A stretch of 64,000 nucleotides of DNA from Bartonella sp. AU16XJBT (GTDB lineage Bacteria > Pseudomonadota > Alphaproteobacteria > Rhizobiales > Rhizobiaceae), in assembly GCF_028618665.1 (NCBI RefSeq), contig NZ_JAQITF010000002.1:184215-248214 (forward strand), in the 5' to 3' direction. Numbering within the stretch: the first letter of the stretch is position 1; every line of letters starts with the position of its first letter. Below are positions 50,448-60,344 of this stretch, one piece after another. The notes under the pieces were generated by a model. It saw only the letters and a list, made by a program, of their open reading frames with translations, did no database searches and was not told the origin of the DNA. A program made the position numbers and the translations under genes.

Positions 50448-51962
50448 TTATAAACGTTTTTCAATTTCTTTTTGGCTTTGCATATAGGAAGAAAGAGTAT
50501 CAACCTCTTGCTCATTAAAGAAAAGGCCAAGTTTTGAACGACGCCATAACACATCTTCACATGTTTTAGCCCATTCCTTTTCCATCAACCATTTTACTTC
50601 TACTTCATAAAGCCCATGTCCAAAATCTTTTCCTCTATCTGCCTTACGATCTGCAAATATCACCAATGCTTCCGTACCATAGGAGCGTGCAAGTCTGCGA
50701 TGTGTAAAAGCATCTAAATCTGGTGTCAAAAGAGCAATCCTATTTTCAATTGTATCTAATTGGTTATAAGGAAAATCACCTCCTGGAAGTACTGCATTAG
50801 CCGTCCATGAAGCTCCCTTTTTCCCAAGCGCTTTTTCAACGAATTTCATCGCATCTTCAGCCAATTTACGATAAGTTGTAATTTTTCCACCATAAAGATT
50901 AAGAATCTTTGGTGTATTTCCTGTTCCCATTTCTTTTAAAACATAATCGCGCGTAATTTCTTGTGCCTTTGCAGATCCATCATCATAGAGTGGACGAACT
51001 CCAGAGTAAGACCAAACAATAGTTTCAGGCGACACTGGTTGTATGAAATATTCACTGGCTGCTGCGCAAATATAACTAATCTCTGTATCTGTAATATGAA
51101 CATCGGCCGGATCGCCCTGATAATTACAATCTGTTGTTCCAAGCAAGGTAAAATCTTCTTGATATGGAATAGCAAATATAATACGCCCGTCACCATTTTG
51201 AAAAATATAAGCACGATCATGGGTATAAAGCTTGGGAACCAAAATATGAGACCCCCTAATAAGCCGTACTGGTGGATGTTCTTTATAGCTTAATATGCTT
51301 CTCAAAACATGATCAATCCACGGACCTGTCATATTCGCGACATAAGAGGCTGTGACACTGTATTCTTTACCACTTAATTTGTCTTGTAGAACAATACGCC
51401 ATTTTTTGTCTTCTTTTTTTAAAGAAAGAACTTCTGTCCGTACTTTTATATCAGCTCCCCACTTTTCCGCATCACGCGCATTGGCAATGACTAAACGGGC
51501 ATCATCTACTCTGGCATCAGAATATTCAAAACCTCTCTGATATTCTTTCTTCAGTATAGAGCAAAACTTTTTTGAAAAATTAATCGTTTTACTGCGCCAT
51601 AATTTCTGATTCCATTTCCCTAAATAATCATAAATAAAAAGTCCAAGACGCAACATCCAAGCAGGGCGCAATTCTTTATGATAAGGAAGAAGAAAACGCA
51701 AAGGACGCACAATATGTGGAGCCATACGTAAAATGATCTCACGTTCTTTTAGTGCTTCACGAACAAGTTTAAACTCGTAGTGTTCAAGATAACGAAGACC
51801 ACCATGAATAAGCTTTGTTGATGTACTTGATGTCCCCGATGCAAGATCATTCATTTCAGCTAATCCCACTTTAAAACCGCGTCCAGCTGCATCTCTTGCC
51901 AATCCACACCCGTTTATTCCCCCCCCAATGATAAACAGCTCATAATGTGTTATGGTTTTCAT
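50448..51962 (-). CDS. glpD: Aerobic glycerol-3-phosphate dehydrogenase
   Basis: A membrane-associated FAD enzyme that passes electrons from glycerol-3-phosphate to ubiquinone. 504 residues from the ATG at 51962 (a second ATG at 51977 adds 5). FAD-binding N-terminus: ELFIIGGGINGCGLARDAAG, then MNDLASGTSSTSTKLIHGGLRYLE in parts. GTTDCNYQGDP, SYSGVRPLYDD and the C-terminal DAxW-like region with YGTEA (about 430) are typical. No glpK or glpF alongside. Confidence 0.94.
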   Translation of the reverse strand: MKTITHYELFIIGGGINGCGLARDAAGRGFKVGLAEMNDLASGTSSTSTKLIHGGLRYLEHYEFKLVREALKEREIILRMAPHIVRPLRFLLPYHKELRPAWMLRLGLFIYDYLGKWNQKLWRSKTINFSKKFCSILKKEYQRGFEYSDARVDDARLVIANARDAEKWGADIKVRTEVLSLKKEDKKWRIVLQDKLSGKEYSVTASYVANMTGPWIDHVLRSILSYKEHPPVRLIRGSHILVPKLYTHDRAYIFQNGDGRIIFAIPYQEDFTLLGTTDCNYQGDPADVHITDTEISYICAAASEYFIQPVSPETIVWSYSGVRPLYDDGSAKAQEITRDYVLKEMGTGNTPKILNLYGGKITTYRKLAEDAMKFVEKALGKKGASWTANAVLPGGDFPYNQLDTIENRIALLTPDLDAFTHRRLARSYGTEALVIFADRKADRGKDFGHGLYEVEVKWLMEKEWAKTCEDVLWRRSKLGLFFNEQEVDTLSSYMQSQKEIEKRL

Positions 51963-52312
51963 AATTTTATTTTTCATTATTTAAATTTGTTTCATACGAC
52001 TCAATAAAGTAACAGTAAAAAATCAATACAAGTGCGCTTCGTATTATCAACCTGCTTTTCTCCACAATCAATAGGCATAAAAAGCTTTTTGACACCCTTT
52101 TATCAAAACAACATTTGACAAATTAAAGAGAAATTTTTTATCCTTCAGAGACCATAATCTTTGCAAATGTGCATCATATAAAATTTTTTAGAGAAAAATT
52201 GATGTTTTTGCTCATTCGTGAATGCACAATATAACTAATGCTTTATTGCACATAGAGAACGCTTTTCATATAGTTTACTCAATGACACAATAGAAAATAC
52301 GAAGGGATACAG
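51963..52312. other. Divergent promoter region between glpD and the DsbA-like gene
   Basis: 350 AT-rich bases that should carry both promoters. GAAGGGATACAG precedes the DsbA-like ATG. No operator was recognised. Confidence 0.4.
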
Positions 52313-53185
52313 ATGATTCATCAACTTCAAAACTCAAAAATAACGCTTGTTTCAAAAATTTTAGCCCCTGTTATGTTGAGTATTTTAATTTTTTCCCCTT
52401 CTTTATCAAACGCAACATCAGCCCCAAAAACAGCAGATCATTTAAACTTAGAAAATCTTAAAATACAACTTCTGGAGGATTCTAACTTTTTATCTAAGCT
52501 TAAAGAAAAAGTTACACCCCATATTGATTCTCATCATATTCAACAAATTGTGAGAGAGTATCTTCTTACTCATCCAGAAATTATGATTGAAATGCAGCTT
52601 ATCCTTCAAGACAAGCTAGAAAAACAGAATGCATACGAAAGTCAAATACAAACTTCTGTCATCCATTTATTAGAAAAGGAAATTTTTCATTCTCCTCATG
52701 ACGCTGTTTTGGGCAATCCAAATGGTAAAAAAGTACTTGTTGATTTTTTTGATTACAACTGTCAACATTGTAAAAGTTCCTATTCAGATATAGAAAACTT
52801 GATAAAAGATTACCCAGATCTACGGGTTATTATCAAGGATTTGCCGATTTTAGGACCTGATTCTATAGCGGTCCATAGCGTTGCCTACGCATTTCGAAAA
52901 CAATTTTCAGAAAAATATCCACAGTTTCACAAAGCACTTTTAATGCATAAGGGGCGCGTGAATGAAGCCAAAGCTATAAAAATAGCTATTTCATTAGGAG
53001 CAGATGAAAAAAAACTCCGTAATGCAATAAAAGATCCTGACCTGCAAAACACCTTTAAAGAAAATATTCAAATTGCCTCTAAACTTCATATTACGGGAAC
53101 ACCTTCTTACATTATCGGTAATAAAATACTCATTGGCGCAGCCGGACAAGATACTCTAAAACAAGCAATAGACAATATACAGTGA
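52313..53185 (+). CDS. Exported DsbA-family thiol:disulphide oxidoreductase, CQHC type
   Basis: A 290-residue periplasmic protein. Signal peptide about 1-35, then a long charged helical region (about 45-125) ahead of the thioredoxin fold. The active site is C150-Q-H-C153 (DYNCQHCK) and the cis-Pro loop is GTPSYIIG near residue 266. The N-terminal helix with QIVREYLLTHPEIM resembles the trimerising stalk of ScsC/alpha-DsbA2-type isomerases. CQHC differs from the CPHC of classical DsbA. It may shuffle or oxidise disulphides in surface proteins. Confidence 0.88.
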   Translation: MIHQLQNSKITLVSKILAPVMLSILIFSPSLSNATSAPKTADHLNLENLKIQLLEDSNFLSKLKEKVTPHIDSHHIQQIVREYLLTHPEIMIEMQLILQDKLEKQNAYESQIQTSVIHLLEKEIFHSPHDAVLGNPNGKKVLVDFFDYNCQHCKSSYSDIENLIKDYPDLRVIIKDLPILGPDSIAVHSVAYAFRKQFSEKYPQFHKALLMHKGRVNEAKAIKIAISLGADEKKLRNAIKDPDLQNTFKENIQIASKLHITGTPSYIIGNKILIGAAGQDTLKQAIDNIQ

Positions 53186-53447
53186 ATAGCTGTTCTATAC
53201 CTGATCCGTTTTAGGAAGAATACTGTAAATGAAGTGATTTTATGCTTTCTCTTTTTTGACAACAGGCTTATAAGTGCAATTTTGCGTAAAGCAGATACGA
53301 GTTTAAAATTGCAAAGTGTAATGACTTAAAGGAAATAAATATCTTTAAAGCCTCAAAAGGTATCATCCCTAATCTAGAGATATTCAGTCATAAATTAAGA
53401 TAATATGACGTATGACGATCTTCATTGATCAAGGAGTTAGAAATAAA

Positions 53448-53948
53448 ATGGCAACAAAAAAAATAGATTCGGCAAAATATACCGCAATTGATACGAAAAT
53501 TATTCGCGATCTTGCTGAAATTTTGAATGATACAAATTTAACGAATATTGAAGTTGAACAAGGGGAGCTTCGTATTTGCGTTTCACGCCAAAATACCTCA
53601 ACTTCTTCCGAACAAGCAATTTATTCACCTGTTGCTACTCCTAGCTTTTCTGTAACATCTTCTCCAGTTCCAACAACCGAATCTCCCATACAACCTCCCC
53701 AAGAAGATAAATCAAAAAATACAATAACCTCTCCAATGGTTGGAACAGCTTATCTTGCCCCTTCACCAGGTGCGCAACCATTTGTAGAAGTAGGGCAAAA
53801 TGTTTCTGAAGGAGAAACATTACTGATCATTGAAGCCATGAAAACAATGAATCAAATTTCATCACCACGCTCAGGCAAAGTAACCGCTGTTCTTGTCAAA
53901 GATGGCCAACCTGTTGAGTTTGGTGAATCACTTATTATTGTTGAATAA
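53448..53948 (+). CDS. accB: Acetyl-CoA carboxylase biotin carboxyl carrier protein
   Basis: 166 residues from the ATG at 53448, preceded by AAGGAG; an upstream in-frame codon would add 12 untypical residues. It has an N-terminal conserved region ([22 protein letters not shown] in parts), a Pro/Ser/Thr-rich linker (50-90) and the biotinyl domain with the modified Lys132 in EAMKTMN. accC follows after 14 bases, forming the standard accBC operon for malonyl-CoA synthesis. Confidence 0.96.
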   Translation: MATKKIDSAKYTAIDTKIIRDLAEILNDTNLTNIEVEQGELRICVSRQNTSTSSEQAIYSPVATPSFSVTSSPVPTTESPIQPPQEDKSKNTITSPMVGTAYLAPSPGAQPFVEVGQNVSEGETLLIIEAMKTMNQISSPRSGKVTAVLVKDGQPVEFGESLIIVE

Positions 53949-53962
53949 AGCGAGGGGTAACC

Positions 53963-55321
<1,359 letters not shown>

Positions 55322-55527
55322 TTCAAAAACGAAATTATTAGATTATCATCAGATTCTATAAGATCAGAGCGGCATAAGGATAATTTCAACGTTGCTGTAA
55401 ACATTGTTAAAAAAAGAAATAAGCTAATTATTTTTTATTTGTTATATAATTTTCTTTTAATATGTACAAAAATTGATAATTTTCTGTTTTCCTTTTTACG
55501 AGTTTGTGCTAACTCCTACGTGGTTAC

Positions 55528-55603
<76 letters not shown>

Positions 55604-56075
55604 TAATCTTTTAAATTGCGTGTAGCTTATTAGTTTTTCGAGAGTTTTTAAATGCAAGAGAAGGAAGAGGTGGATTTACAAAGCATGTATTCCTATCATA
55701 TTTCTTTGTTAATGCTTTAAATACAGCCAGTTTCTATCAAGAAGAGTATTGAATTAAATTTCTAATGAATATGTTAAAAACTTCGTAGCATTGGCAAAAT
55801 TTTCCAATCGTTCATTCACAAATCAGAAAGTCTTTTTGTAAAATTCTTTCAAGAAACATCTCCTTCAATAAAGCTCCCAAATCCGCCAGCCTTAACTTTA
55901 CCAAAGATATCACCAAAGTTTTTTAGGCTTTAATGCTATAAGGAGTGTGATTATTAAATATACGAGTCTCGTTTATTAATGCGAATTTTTTCTTTAAAAA
56001 GATTAGAGCCTTCTAACGGCATTGTTCTCTATAAAATTAATTATCTATCTGCTCAACTAAAAGAGCTTTTATTGT
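55604..56075. other. Spacer of 472 bases after tRNA-Thr
   Basis: No supported open frame. The 3' end of the tRNA is not seen repeated further on in this window, so there is no evidence that it served as a phage attachment site. Confidence 0.4.
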
Positions 56076-56579
56076 TTAGCTTTCGAGTTTTTTCTCAAAG
56101 AGATGTGGGCTTTCAACAATAAGCTTTTCTCGCGCTTTTTGTAACTGTTTAATGACTTCATCAATTTTTGATGGAGAACAAAAAGACTCTTCACTATTCA
56201 ACAAATGCAGCTTCTCCTTCCCATCATATAAACATTGCATCTGAGATTGAAGTATTCTAACTTCTTGAAAGAAAAGACGTCCAGTTTCCTTAAAACCATT
56301 ATTAAGTGAAAAAAGTTGATCGGAAATGGATAGCAAAATTTGTTTCAAAAAGCGCTCATTTTCTTGGCGTTTACGATATTCTAAAATAAGAGCATGGCTT
56401 ATCTCATCTAATTGTTTTTTTGTAGAATCAATTTGACGCAATAAATTTGGTTTCTCCCCCATATCACCTTTTCTCACCTTCACAAGCATAGCATGAATTT
56501 CTAACAACTTAATTGCGGAATGAGATAAATAATCAACAATTGTAGGCGTATTGACATAGCTTTTGCGTGCAATCATCAC
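56076..56579 (-). CDS. Hypothetical helical protein
   Basis: A 167-residue protein, nearly all predicted alpha-helix with coiled-coil-like stretches (about 40-75, RQIDSTKKQLDEISHAL, and 125-160, KIDEVIKQLQKAREKL). No signal peptide or membrane segment. No family recognised. It lies alone, downstream of the DUF900 esterase in the same direction. Confidence 0.65.
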   Translation of the reverse strand: MMIARKSYVNTPTIVDYLSHSAIKLLEIHAMLVKVRKGDMGEKPNLLRQIDSTKKQLDEISHALILEYRKRQENERFLKQILLSISDQLFSLNNGFKETGRLFFQEVRILQSQMQCLYDGKEKLHLLNSEESFCSPSKIDEVIKQLQKAREKLIVESPHLFEKKLES

Positions 56580-56710
56580 AAACTCACCTAATAACTGTTT
56601 TTTACATTCATCCCACTATTTCTTTTTTATTTTACAAAGCCATTCTAAAGAAAGTGCTAAAAAATATTCCTCCAATGCATTATTCGATAGTCCCCTTTCC
56701 TCTCTTTTCG

Positions 56711-57943
56711 CTATCGACGAGGAATCCGTGGAGAAAGAAAACGTAAAGGCGTATAAAGGATAAGATGTGTTGTTTTTTCTAACACACTACTACTATCTGC
56801 AAGAAGAGCTTGACTAGGTGACAATTCCGTACCTTGCATAATTGTTGAAGCCAAAGAACCTTCGCGAGAAAGAGCCATTAACGTTGGCGAAGACGCAAAG
56901 ACATTGTGTGCTCCCCCATCCACATGAGAGAAATCAAGAACAGCTATTCCATTTTTACGCAACATTTCAATATCTGAGCCATCACCCACACGATGATGTC
57001 CACCCGTAAGACGTCCTGAAACAGCGAGAGCTTTATCCGCTCTGGATACTAAAATCGCTGTTGGCTGTGGGAGTTTTTTTATATCATTAAGTTGGCGCTC
57101 AAATACATCAATATCAATGTCTGGTGCAGCCATTAATAAACTTGTAATACGACGAATAGGCTTATATTTTCCCTGTAGAGCTAAGGTTCTAAATGCTTCC
57201 ATTATAACAAAATTGCCCATAGAATGTGCAATAACCGAAATCTGATCAGCATTGGTTTCACTAATAAGTGTTAAGAGTTCTATCAATCCATCACGGGCAA
57301 AATTAGCGCTGTCACGATCATAAATGTAAAGAGGAACTGATCCAGCAGAAGGCCAAGAATAATGCACAGCGACAACATTTAAAGAATAATCGTGTGTAAA
57401 CTGCGCCGTACGAAATGTACCATCTGCAAAATTATTATTATATCCATGGATAAAAAGAAAAATTTCTCTTTTTCCTTTTGGTTTTTTTGCTAAAGCAGCA
57501 TTTAATTGCTGTTTAAACTGTTCTTTATTATCGTATTTTTGCAAAGAGACTGCTGCAAAATACTTATCATGCGTAGGTTTATACGCATTTATTTCAACAA
57601 ACCCGTTTACATGTTGCTGAGGAATTCCTACGTCAACGCGATTATAATGTACTTTATTTGATCGCTCTGAGCCATAAGGTTGAGCGTAATTATTTTGCAT
57701 CATACGACTTGTCGCAACATACACTGGAATGATGGCTTTTGGAGAAATCGGTTTTCCCTCAACTTCTCTTTCTACTGCAGTCATAGAAGGAGTTGCATGC
57801 ACCCCATGCCAAAGAACAGCACGCGAATCGCTACACGCTGATAATAAAGAAATACAAATAAGAAGTGTTAAATACCTTAGAAACACGATACTTCTCACTG
57901 CAACTCTACCCCACCTATAAAAAATATAACGTTTCAAATGCAC
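56711..57943 (-). CDS. DUF900 alpha/beta hydrolase lipoprotein
   Basis: A 410-residue protein. The N-terminus has a membrane segment ending in a lipobox (ISLLSAC, lipid-accepting Cys about residue 37), so it is probably lipidated. It has the DUF900 hallmark motifs REIFLFIHGYNNNFADG, VVAVHYSWPSAGSVPLY and the nucleophile elbow IAHSMGNFVIM. The catalytic His is probably in FSHVDGGAHNVFASS-type sequence. The substrate is unknown; DUF900 proteins are common in Rhizobiales. Confidence 0.87.
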   Translation of the reverse strand: MHLKRYIFYRWGRVAVRSIVFLRYLTLLICISLLSACSDSRAVLWHGVHATPSMTAVEREVEGKPISPKAIIPVYVATSRMMQNNYAQPYGSERSNKVHYNRVDVGIPQQHVNGFVEINAYKPTHDKYFAAVSLQKYDNKEQFKQQLNAALAKKPKGKREIFLFIHGYNNNFADGTFRTAQFTHDYSLNVVAVHYSWPSAGSVPLYIYDRDSANFARDGLIELLTLISETNADQISVIAHSMGNFVIMEAFRTLALQGKYKPIRRITSLLMAAPDIDIDVFERQLNDIKKLPQPTAILVSRADKALAVSGRLTGGHHRVGDGSDIEMLRKNGIAVLDFSHVDGGAHNVFASSPTLMALSREGSLASTIMQGTELSPSQALLADSSSVLEKTTHLILYTPLRFLSPRIPRR

Positions 57944-58267
57944 AGATAAAGTAATAAAAAATGAAACATTATGAAGAAAACACCAGAAAATAACACAAAA
58001 AGAAAAATTTTTCTATAATGGGAAAAACTTTTCTATAATTTGCATAGATCACCTCATCTCTGCACAGCGCCTTCTCGTTACAGAGAAATTAAGCCAATGG
58101 TGCGGTCGAGAGGTACCATTTCATGATAACTTAACAATATTTTTCAATAAGTTAATAAAAACGTTAAATAACAAAACCACCTTTTAAACCACCTAATATA
58201 TAGAATCTTCGACGTTATCAGATAGCACCATCATTTATACATTGCAATTGCGAATCAAAACTTCTTT
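57944..58267. other. Spacer of 324 bases at the phage-region edge
   Basis: Contains a short tandem repeat of TTTTCTATAAT (period about 20, 58002-58039) upstream of the DUF900 gene, and no supported open frame. No integrase fragment or obvious attachment core was recognised. Confidence 0.4.
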
Positions 58268-58507
58268 TTAAGGAGAGGTTTGGATAATTTTAGAATGAAA
58301 AACCTTACGGTATTTCTTGTTTCCTAAATGAAGTGGAAAACTAAAACCGTTTACTTTTGCCACGAAATAAAAATCGTTAAAACTACCGGAACTATAGCGT
58401 TTTGCAATATAGCAATCATCAAAATCCTCCTTGAAGAAATCAGACAAATAATAATTAATCAACGCAATACGTTGTTCAATTGCGTCATCATCAGAAAAAT
58501 CAATCAC
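58268..58507 (-). CDS. Small hypothetical protein at the phage-region edge
   Basis: A 79-codon frame with GTG start. It is acidic at the N-terminus (FSDDDAIEQRIALINYYL, DFFKEDFDDCYIAKRY) and looks protein-like. No family recognised and the ribosome-binding site is weak. It may be a phage morphon-type gene or a chance frame. Confidence 0.35.
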   Translation of the reverse strand: MIDFSDDDAIEQRIALINYYLSDFFKEDFDDCYIAKRYSSGSFNDFYFVAKVNGFSFPLHLGNKKYRKVFHSKIIQTSP

Positions 58508-58708
58508 ATGCTTCTGAAAACTAATATCTGGATTTTTTACTTTATTTTTTTTCTAATGATGATAGCTAACTATGAGAAGATTATTAAAAATTTTTTGCCA
58601 TTGACGATTCATTGTTGATGTTAAGAGGCAGTCTTGTTCTAAGCTTGAATCTCCATTATGAGTTTTTAAAAATCTAATTCTATGTGGTATATCAAACATA
58701 GGTTTTCT

Positions 58709-58927
58709 CTAACTTTTAGCTATCCATTTTTTTAAATGTGAGAAGCTATTCCCTAATGCGTCCACAAAACGGGAAAAATCAATTACAAACATAAAGACAA
58801 TAAAGGCTAACCACTTCACAATACGTGACATCATCTTTAAGCCTTGATAGGTTTCTATCATCTCGTGAAGAAGCTGTCGTTCTGTTTGTGTAAGTTCTTG
58901 CTCCTCATTACTTTTCTTTCTACTCAT
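58709..58927 (-). CDS. Small phage membrane protein, candidate holin
   Basis: 72 residues from the ATG at 58927 (a longer frame would start at 58939). Charged N-terminal half (SRKKSNEEQELTQTERQLL) and one hydrophobic segment (about 44-64, IVKWLAFIVFMFVIDFS), then a short basic tail. It overlaps the outer-membrane spanin gene by 8 bases and is the last gene of the lysis cassette, a common site for a holin or holin-like protein. Assignment is by context. Confidence 0.6.
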   Translation of the reverse strand: MSRKKSNEEQELTQTERQLLHEMIETYQGLKMMSRIVKWLAFIVFMFVIDFSRFVDALGNSFSHLKKWIAKS

Positions 58928-59123
58928 TTTGCCAACCACATAAGCGTGCTCCCTGTTGATTATGTTTCAAAATATCTCTTGCTAAATTGGGACTGATCGC
59001 GTTCAGATCTTGCTTGTCTAAATAAATGGGCAACCACCCAACACAAGAAACTGTCCTATTTGCCCCGCACCCAACGAGACAAAGCAGAACGCACACCAGC
59101 ATCAGTTTTTTGATTAACTTCAT
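58920..59123 (-). CDS. Outer-membrane spanin (Rz1-like lipoprotein)
   Basis: 67 residues: signal sequence with lipobox CLVGC (Cys19), then a short mature protein with GWLPIYLDKQDL and ARDILKHNQQG, a pattern common in small phage lipoproteins next to endolysins. Its 5' part overlaps the inner-membrane protein gene by 68 bases in a different frame, the classic Rz/Rz1 arrangement. It would help fuse inner and outer membranes at lysis. Confidence 0.75.
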   Translation of the reverse strand: MKLIKKLMLVCVLLCLVGCGANRTVSCVGWLPIYLDKQDLNAISPNLARDILKHNQQGARLCGWQNE

Positions 59124-59283
59124 TTTCTACCTCAAAACGGGTCCTTGCCGTCTTTAAAGCATGCTCTTTTTGCTTTTGCCGTTCACTCTTCTTGCCAAGG
59201 TGAAAGGCTTTCGCTAAAGCCACTAAAAAAACGGCTAAAGCCGCTAACAGAAGAGACAGATTTCTTTTGAACCAAAAAATCAT
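59056..59283 (-). CDS. Inner-membrane spanin (Rz-like)
   Basis: 75 residues: short N-terminal tail, one membrane span (about 8-27, LSLLLAALAVFLVALAKAF), then a highly charged helical periplasmic region (KKSERQKQKEHALKTARTR, ENEVNQKTDAGVRSAL). This matches an i-spanin. The start overlaps the endolysin stop by 4 bases (ATGA), and the 3' part overlaps the outer-membrane spanin gene in another frame. Confidence 0.75.
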   Translation of the reverse strand: MIFWFKRNLSLLLAALAVFLVALAKAFHLGKKSERQKQKEHALKTARTRFEVENEVNQKTDAGVRSALSRWVRGK

Positions 59284-59942
59284 AAGCGCTGCTCCTTAAA
59301 ACGCTTGGCAACAATCACAAGACCTGTACAAGCGGCTAAAACCATAATCCCTGCTAAAGCCCACTGAATCGGTCCATTGCCTACCAAAAATCCTCCAAAA
59401 CCAGAACAAGACCCTATAATCGGCGCGAGTGCTTCTATCTTGAAAAGACCAGTTGCATTACGCGTTTCTGCCCTTTGATAGTTTGAAGCAATATAAGACC
59501 CTTTTGCCCACAAGCCGGCTTCTGCGGCTCGACGGTTGGCTAGCCCCACAAAAGTCTTCCCACCAACTTTATTCCACTTCTGTAATTCTGTTGGAACGGC
59601 TTCATAATCCCCTTGATTAAGTTTCTTCAAAAGGCTCGATTTGCAAAAGGCTTGTCTGCCTACGTTATAACAAAACGACACCAATGCCGCGAATTGATTA
59701 TCCGTTAACGAAACCGTCACGGATTCCTCGACTGTCTTTTCGAATTGCTTTAAGTCTTCACGAAGAATTTCTTCTGCTTGCTCTTTTGTGATACGCATGC
59801 CTTTTTTGACAAGCGGTTGACCAGCATTGCTGGTGTGCCCATAACCAATGGTCCAGATACATGCCACATCTCTATATGCCTCTAAACGCAAGCCTTCCCA
59901 TTGCTTGATAAGCTCTAATCCTTCCTTTGATATCTTTCTCAT
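59280..59942 (-). CDS. Phage endolysin (GH24 lysozyme) with C-terminal membrane hairpin
   Basis: 220 residues from the ATG at 59942, which has GGAGGATTGAG upstream; the longer frame from 59969 would overlap the terminator. The catalytic triad E16, D25, T31 (WEGLRLEAYRD, IWTIGYGHT) has exactly the T4-lysozyme spacing. Residues 1-150 form the muramidase domain. The last 50 residues carry two hydrophobic stretches (about 171-186 and 192-211) and a basic end, suggesting membrane anchoring. There is no N-terminal signal or SAR segment. Degrades host peptidoglycan at lysis. Confidence 0.92.
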   Translation of the reverse strand: MRKISKEGLELIKQWEGLRLEAYRDVACIWTIGYGHTSNAGQPLVKKGMRITKEQAEEILREDLKQFEKTVEESVTVSLTDNQFAALVSFCYNVGRQAFCKSSLLKKLNQGDYEAVPTELQKWNKVGGKTFVGLANRRAAEAGLWAKGSYIASNYQRAETRNATGLFKIEALAPIIGSCSGFGGFLVGNGPIQWALAGIMVLAACTGLVIVAKRFKEQRL

Positions 59943-59954
59943 CTCAATCCTCCA

Positions 59955-59981
59955 TAAAAAAAGCCCCACAGAAGTGGGGCT
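59955..59981 (-). terminator. Intrinsic terminator between the tail and lysis genes
   Basis: On the minus strand AGCCCCAC (59974-59981 complement) pairs with GTGGGGCT (59962-59969 complement) across a 4-base loop and is followed by seven T's (plus-strand A's at 59955-59961). It is a strong terminator at the end of the tail-fibre transcript, only 13 bases before the endolysin start codon. Confidence 0.85.
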
Positions 59982-60005
59982 GGATTAAAATCTATTCTAT
60001 AATCT

Positions 60006-60335
60006 CTATTGGCTATGCTCTTTGATCAATTGTTCAACTTCTTCAACGCTAAAGCCAAGTTGGAAAAGCGGCGCATATTCGCTTTCCTGTAATTCATACT
60101 GACAACGCTTTTCGACAAAATTTCCTTTCAGATCAGAGGGTATTTCTGTTGTCACACAAACCCTATGCCTATCATCTTCTAGCCCTTCTTCTCCTTCTTG
60201 TAGCTCTTTAACAAAGACCCAATAAAAACGCGTTGATAAAAGGACCTCTAGCCTTTTGACCGTTTCTTCCTTATCAAATTCGAGCATATTCAGATAATCT
60301 TGCTTGCTATTTAAATGTTCTGGATAATCTATCAT
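60006..60335 (-). CDS. Small phage protein downstream of the tail fibre
   Basis: A 109-residue acidic protein (starts MIDYPEHLNSKQDYLNMLEF, ends FSVEEVEQLIKEHSQ). Position directly after a fibre gene is typical of fibre-assembly chaperones, but no family motif was recognised. Begins 9 bases after the fibre stop, with GGAGGGAGA just upstream of its ATG. Confidence 0.75.
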   Translation of the reverse strand: MIDYPEHLNSKQDYLNMLEFDKEETVKRLEVLLSTRFYWVFVKELQEGEEGLEDDRHRVCVTTEIPSDLKGNFVEKRCQYELQESEYAPLFQLGFSVEEVEQLIKEHSQ

Positions 60336-60344
60336 CTCTCCCTC

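Noticed and set aside
58328..58618. 96-codon plus-strand frame at the phage-region edge
   Set aside because: Antisense to a more protein-like acidic frame; very Ile/Lys-rich with no family resemblance.
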